This document shows positions 60,460-64,000 of a stretch of DNA of 64,000 nt, piece by piece. Source of the stretch: an uncultured Myxococcales bacterium. Lineage in GTDB: Bacteria; Myxococcota_A; UBA9042. Made by a program: the position numbers and the translations under genes. Location of the stretch: NCBI GenBank assembly GCA_903955385.1, contig CAJBNH010000143.1:1-64000 (forward strand). Direction: 5' to 3'. Position 1 is the first letter of the stretch. Each line of letters opens with the position of its first letter. Below the pieces are notes generated by a model, which saw nothing but the letters and a program-made list of their open reading frames with translations, made no database searches and was not told the DNA's origin.

Positions 60460-60580
60460 GCCCGCGTCGGGCTTGGTCAATCCGGCCGTCACCGACAGCA
60501 GCGTGCTCTTGCCGGACCCCGAAGGACCGGACAGGACGGTGATGCCGGGGGGCACGACCAGCTCTGCGTCCAGCGTGCAG
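60460..60580 (-). pseudogene. Truncated ABC-transporter ATPase (ModC-like) remnant
   Basis: The minus strand encodes CTLDAELVVPPGITVLSGPS, GSGKSTLLSVTAGLTKPDAG: a Walker A (GPSGSGKS, 60505-60528) with the flanking sequence of the N-terminus of ModC/CysA-type ABC ATPases. The homology stops abruptly at the CotH stop codon, so only about 40 residues survive. It lies beside a molybdate-type regulator, hinting that a mod operon once stood here. Confidence 0.7.
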
Positions 60581-60687
60581 CGTGTCACCGGGCATGGGGC
60601 GCCCCACCAGCTTGTGGACAGAGTACAGGGGGACGCGGTGTTCGGGGCGGCGCCCGGAGGCGTCGGAGGCCCGTACGTGCCGTAGGG

Positions 60688-60716
60688 TTGACAAAAAGAC
60701 AAGTGCGACCAACATT
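60688..60716 (+). promoter_or_regulatory. Sigma-70-like promoter of the HTH regulator
   Basis: TTGACA at 60688-60693, a 17-base spacer, then AACATT at 60711-60716 as a weak -10. It lies 22 bases before the GTG start and overlaps the operator palindrome. Confidence 0.6.
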
Positions 60717-60721
60717 TGGTC
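60707..60721. promoter_or_regulatory. Operator-like palindrome GACCAACATTTGGTC
   Basis: Perfect 6-base inverted repeat with 3-base centre, overlapping the -10 box. A good candidate for autoregulatory binding by the helix-turn-helix protein encoded immediately downstream. Confidence 0.6.
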
Positions 60722-60737
60722 TCCTCTGGAGGCTCCG

Positions 60738-61892
60738 GTGTCCGACACGGTTCACAACGCGATTCGCCGGCTGCGCGCGCAGCGGGGGCAGACGCAGCAG
60801 GAATTTGCGGATCAGGTCGGTATCTCGCGTCAGAGTCTGGTCAGCATCGAGGCCGGCAAGTCCCAGCCCTCTACCGCCGTCGCCCTGCGCATCGCCCGGG
60901 CCCTGAACGTCCGCATGGACCAGTTGTTCTGGCTCGACAGTGAAGCGGAGCTGACCGCGGAAGTGGCAGAGGCAGGCGGGCTTCTGGGCACAGGCGCCGA
61001 CACCCGTGTGGCGCTGTCGATGATTGCCGGTCGCTGGGTCGCCCATCCCATCGGTCAGGGTGAGCCGGGCAGCCGTCTGCTGGCCGCCGACGGCCTTGCG
61101 CTCTCGGCCGACCTGCACGGTGCGGAACCGGGCCAAACCGTGCGCGTGCGGCCGTTGACCGAGCCGGGCATCGCCTCGCAACGTCTGATCGTGATGGGGT
61201 GTGCGCCGCCGCTGGGGCCGTTCTCGACGCGTCTGGCAGAGCGCTACGGCGACATGCCGGTCACGTGGCTGCATCGGTCGAGCGGCGCGGCGTTGGAGGC
61301 TCTGGAGCGGGCACAGGCCCACGTTGCGGGGGTGCACTACCGGACAGAGAGCACGGGCGCGGACAGCAACCTGTCTGCGGTGCAGGAGCGGTTTGCCGAC
61401 CAGCCGGTCGTCGTCGTCAACCTGGTGTCGTGGGAGGCGGGCCTTGTGACGGCCCCCGGCAACCCGCACGGCATCCGGGGGATCGAGGATCTGGCACGTC
61501 GCGAAGTGCGCTTCGTGCAACGCGAAACGGGCTCAGGTGCCAGGCACTTGCTGGTCGAGGCGCTGCGTGAAAAGGGCCTGACCATCGACGACATCCATGC
61601 GGGGCCGCGGGTGGCCGTCGGGCACATGCTCGCGGCGCGTTCGGTGGCGCTGGGTGCCGGCGATGCCGCCATCACCATCCGGTCGGCAGCGATGGCGTTC
61701 GGTCTCGAGTTTCTGCCGCTCGCACACGAGCGATTTGACTTGGTGATCCGCGCCGATCTGGTCGCAGATGCACGGATCGAGCGGCTGCTCGACACCCTCG
61801 GCAGCCGAGCGTTCCGGCGCGAGTTGGACAGCTTGGGCGGCTACGAGAGCGGTCGCAGCGGGGAACAGCTCCTCCACACCGGTGGGGGCTGA
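60738..61892 (+). CDS. Helix-turn-helix regulator with molybdate-type substrate-binding domain
   Basis: 384 residues; GTG 60738 with GGAGG upstream. An XRE helix-turn-helix (about 8-60, GQTQQEFADQVGISRQSLVS) is fused to a periplasmic-binding-protein-like domain. SWEAGLVTAPGNPHGIRGIE, RETGSGARHLL and the closing HERFDLVI strand are typical of molybdate/tungstate or phosphonate sensing regulators. It should repress or activate in response to an oxyanion. It lies 19 bases before the porin gene, in the same direction. Confidence 0.85.
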   Translation: MSDTVHNAIRRLRAQRGQTQQEFADQVGISRQSLVSIEAGKSQPSTAVALRIARALNVRMDQLFWLDSEAELTAEVAEAGGLLGTGADTRVALSMIAGRWVAHPIGQGEPGSRLLAADGLALSADLHGAEPGQTVRVRPLTEPGIASQRLIVMGCAPPLGPFSTRLAERYGDMPVTWLHRSSGAALEALERAQAHVAGVHYRTESTGADSNLSAVQERFADQPVVVVNLVSWEAGLVTAPGNPHGIRGIEDLARREVRFVQRETGSGARHLLVEALREKGLTIDDIHAGPRVAVGHMLAARSVALGAGDAAITIRSAAMAFGLEFLPLAHERFDLVIRADLVADARIERLLDTLGSRAFRRELDSLGGYESGRSGEQLLHTGGG

Positions 61893-61911
61893 TCTCTGCA
61901 CGGAGAGAAGC

Positions 61912-63381
61912 ATGAAGGGATTCTGGGTCTTGCTGTTTCTGCTTGGGCTGCCGTCCCTTGCGTCGGCCGACGATCTGGCTCCGACACCCCAGCCTTCCCC
62001 CGAGCCACCGGCAGCCGTCGCTCCTGCAGCGCCCCTCGTCCTTCCTGTCGTCATCGAGCCCGCCGCCCCGGCCATTGCGACGCCAGAGCCGGTCGTTCAG
62101 CCGGCCAGGCCCGCCAAGCCTGTGAAAGAAAAGCCTCTTCTGCAATACAAGACCGGGCCTGCCACCTGGACGGTTTCCGGCGAGACACGCGCGCGCTCTG
62201 AGTACCGCAAGGACTTTGCCTTTCAACCCGATGGTGGCGGACAGCACGCGTTCTACCTGCTGTGCACCCGCCTGGGGCTGCTGGCCGAGCTGCCGGTGGG
62301 CGCGGCCTTTGTCGAGGGGCTGGACGGCCGCGACCTGACGGACGAGGCGAGCCCCAAGCGTCAATACAACCCGCTGGACCTGCATCAGGCGTGGGTCGAG
62401 CTGCGCAAGCCCGCGAAGATGCCCGTGAACCTCAAGGTCGGCCGGCAGGAACTCAACCTGGGCGCGCGGCTGCTGATCTCTTCACCCGTCTGGGCGAACT
62501 ACGTGCGGTCGTACGACCTGGTGCGCGCGACGGTGCTGGGCAGCCGCTGGAAGGTCGATGCGTTTGGCGGGCGCGTGGTCGTGTCGGACCCCGACGCGTT
62601 CGACCCTTGGAAGGACTCGGAGGAGCTGTGGGGCCTGTACGGCACACTGCAAGCCACCGAAAACATCAGCGTGGAGGCGTACTTTCTGGGCCTGCAGACG
62701 CGCACCACGGCGGCGGCGCCGATCAAGGGCGAGGACGGCAAGACCGGCGACCTGTCGCGCTATACGCCGGGCCTGCGTCTGGTGGGCTCGGCGCTCGACC
62801 ACGCCTTGGACTTCGAGGCAGAAGTGGCGCTGCAGCGCGGGTCTCGGGCCAACGATGACGTGTCGTCGCACGCGCAGCATCTTTCGGTGGCCTACCGGTT
62901 CGCCACGCCAATGGCGCCCCGGGTCAAGGTCGAACTGAACCGCGCGTCGGGCGACAGTGACCCCAAGGATGGAACATCACAGACCTTTGTTCCGTTGTAC
63001 GGCACCAGCCACGACCCGTACGGCATGGTCGACTTCTTCCGCTGGCAGAACATGGAGCAGGCCGGCCTGATCCTGTCCGCCCACCCACACGCAACCATCG
63101 ACGCCTTTGTCGAGGGCCATCTGTTCGCTCTGGCCGATGCTCACGACAGCTGGGTCGACACGGGCGGCAACAAGCTGCGGGCCGGGCGCGTGAACGGTGG
63201 GGCCAGGACGGCGGGGCAGGAACTGGACGCCCGCGTCGCGTGGACGCCTTCCAGGCACTTCAAGGTGGACGTCGGCGCGGCACGCTTCCTGCCCGGTCAG
63301 CTGGTCGATGATACCCAAGCCGCGGGCAAGGACGTCGGACCGGCCGACTGGGTCTACCTGCAGGTGAGCGGGGTGCTGTAG
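61912..63381 (+). CDS. Alginate-export-type outer-membrane beta-barrel porin
   Basis: 489 residues from ATG 61912 (GGAGAGAAG upstream); signal peptide and a Pro/Ala-rich linker. From about residue 80 on, alternating beta strands with aromatic girdles (WTVSGETRARSEYRKDFAF, LRLVGSALDHALDFEAEVAL) and an alginate_exp-type YNPLDLHQAWVELRKPAKMP segment define an outer-membrane barrel. It is likely co-transcribed with the oxyanion regulator. The cargo (molybdate, alginate or another polyanion) is unproven. Confidence 0.85.
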   Translation: MKGFWVLLFLLGLPSLASADDLAPTPQPSPEPPAAVAPAAPLVLPVVIEPAAPAIATPEPVVQPARPAKPVKEKPLLQYKTGPATWTVSGETRARSEYRKDFAFQPDGGGQHAFYLLCTRLGLLAELPVGAAFVEGLDGRDLTDEASPKRQYNPLDLHQAWVELRKPAKMPVNLKVGRQELNLGARLLISSPVWANYVRSYDLVRATVLGSRWKVDAFGGRVVVSDPDAFDPWKDSEELWGLYGTLQATENISVEAYFLGLQTRTTAAAPIKGEDGKTGDLSRYTPGLRLVGSALDHALDFEAEVALQRGSRANDDVSSHAQHLSVAYRFATPMAPRVKVELNRASGDSDPKDGTSQTFVPLYGTSHDPYGMVDFFRWQNMEQAGLILSAHPHATIDAFVEGHLFALADAHDSWVDTGGNKLRAGRVNGGARTAGQELDARVAWTPSRHFKVDVGAARFLPGQLVDDTQAAGKDVGPADWVYLQVSGVL

Positions 63382-64000
63382 CGGCGCCAACTGTCGGTCA
63401 GCGCACCGGACTCGCCCGCTGCTGCACCCCACCCACGTCGACGGCAGGAATTCGTGTTGCCGGTTGGCGAGATTCCCTTGTGTACGGCGGTGGTTGGCGG
63501 CTCGTTCAAGCGCTTGAATGGGGTCCGCAATACCCTGAGATCAGGGCACAAAAGGTCGGGAATTAGGGTTGTGGCGCGCCCCTCCCCGGCTGCCGCCCGC
63601 CCCTCCCCACTGCGCGATGTTTGGGGGCCGTGGGTGATTTCGTTGGCGCCATAGGGCGGGGCTCTCGATTCACCGGCAGCACCGGGTCTAGGGCACGCCG
63701 CCCGGTCGGGAGGTTTCCCCTCCCGATTCCGCCAGCGAAAGCACGGAACGCTCCGAGAACACTTTGGAATGGGGGGAAAGGCGCGGCAGCGCCGGGGCGG
63801 GGCGCGCGAAAGGTGTCCAGTGCCAAGTCCCGACAGCCCCGACTCGACAGCAGAAGACCGACAGGTTGACGGGGCGGGTGAGGAGGGCGTAGACCTTCGG
63901 ACAGGCCTGTCGCGTGCAGGGGGCGCGGCCTGCAGCGGTGGCGGGCCGAGCGGCGAGCGGTCGCACGGTTGGTGACGGGCGCTTGGAGTTCCCCCGTAGC
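63382..64000. other. Non-coding end of the window with repeat A
   Basis: 619 bases with no supportable gene. 63445-63850 is a full copy of repeat unit A. The last 150 bases show no protein-like frame. Confidence 0.5.
63445..63850. repeat. Dispersed repeat unit A, copy at 63.4 kb
   Basis: Aligns with 39510-39946: GTTCAAGCGCTTGAATGG, AGGGCACAAAAGGTCGGG, GCGCGCCCCTCCCCGGCTGC, GGCTCTCGATTCACCGGCAG and GTCGGGAGGTTTCCCCTCCC. The 3' end differs: it carries the GGTGTCCAGTGCCAAGTCCC end seen in unit B at 38.95 kb. About 24 kb from the island. Confidence 0.8.

Noticed and set aside
60460-60702. Functional ABC transporter ATPase
   Set aside because: Only the Walker A end of the domain is present. The signature motif, Walker B and the rest are missing, and the frame runs on antisense through the CotH gene.
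61522-61548. Fourth copy of the AAGTGC palindrome (CAGGTGCCAGGCACTTG)
   Set aside because: It lies inside the regulator gene and encodes the GSGARHLL segment typical of the family, so the resemblance is likely a coding coincidence.

Overview
This is a GC-rich (about two thirds G+C), densely coded stretch of a bacterial chromosome. Several traits point to a myxobacterium-like (Myxococcota/deltaproteobacterial) host. There are many large secreted lipoproteins with acidic Asp/Thr/Ala linkers. Cys-rich 'CGNGIxE..CDDGN' repeats (DUF4215 type) and proprotein-convertase P-domains are present, as are a TPR-CHAT giant, an S46 peptidase and a CotH-type protein. The taxonomy is inferred from gene content only. 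I saw no rRNA, tRNA, CRISPR array, integrase, transposase or prophage gene.

Layout. 1-7.0 kb: a secreted TPR protein facing a two-gene unit (TPR membrane protein, then a giant Cys-rich lipoprotein). 7.0-13.3 kb: a DUF429 protein, an SDR dehydrogenase, and a compact four-subunit 2-oxoacid:ferredoxin oxidoreductase operon (gamma, beta, alpha, ferredoxin). That operon is headed by a translationally coupled P-loop NTPase, with a zinc-ribbon protein upstream. 13.5-20.2 kb: lipoprotein, phasin-like protein, UbiB kinase, OmpA lipoprotein, Cu/Zn superoxide dismutase with a Cys/His-rich front end, a 2Fe-2S ferredoxin and glutaminyl-tRNA synthetase. 20.2-35.2 kb: a lipoprotein carrying PEP-synthase-type domains, a 1696-residue TPR-CHAT protein, an S46 peptidase, a candidate FAM20/PI-kinase-like protein with a Pro-rich tail, and an enlarged GlmS-like protein.

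35.3-39.95 kb is an accessory island. It holds five small toxin-antitoxin-type modules or relics (DUF4258/DUF2283, Phd/VapC, HicA/HicB-HTH, broken HicA/HicB, plus a DUF4256 gene) separated by copies of a dispersed non-coding repeat that recurs at 63.4-63.85 kb. 40-54 kb returns to surface and envelope genes: two paralogous modular adhesin-like proteins with different C-termini, a PHP-domain lipoprotein, a cyclophilin lipoprotein, an SGNH-esterase-like lipoprotein and a Ski2-like DUF3516 helicase. 54-63.4 kb: DUF2505, a second DUF4258/DUF2283 pair, ThiC, a Nudix hydrolase, a lipoprotein, CotH, and a molybdate-type HTH-PBP regulator in tandem with an alginate-export-type porin. A decayed ABC ATPase (ModC-like) start lies next to that regulator.

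The most promising leads are the repeat-bordered TA island and its duplicated DUF4258/DUF2283 pair, the kinase-like protein at 30.7 kb, the two-member modular surface-protein family, the extracytoplasmic PEP-synthase-like protein, and the regulator/operator/porin/ModC-relic locus at 60.5-63.4 kb. Functions are assigned by reading motifs only; no database search was possible.
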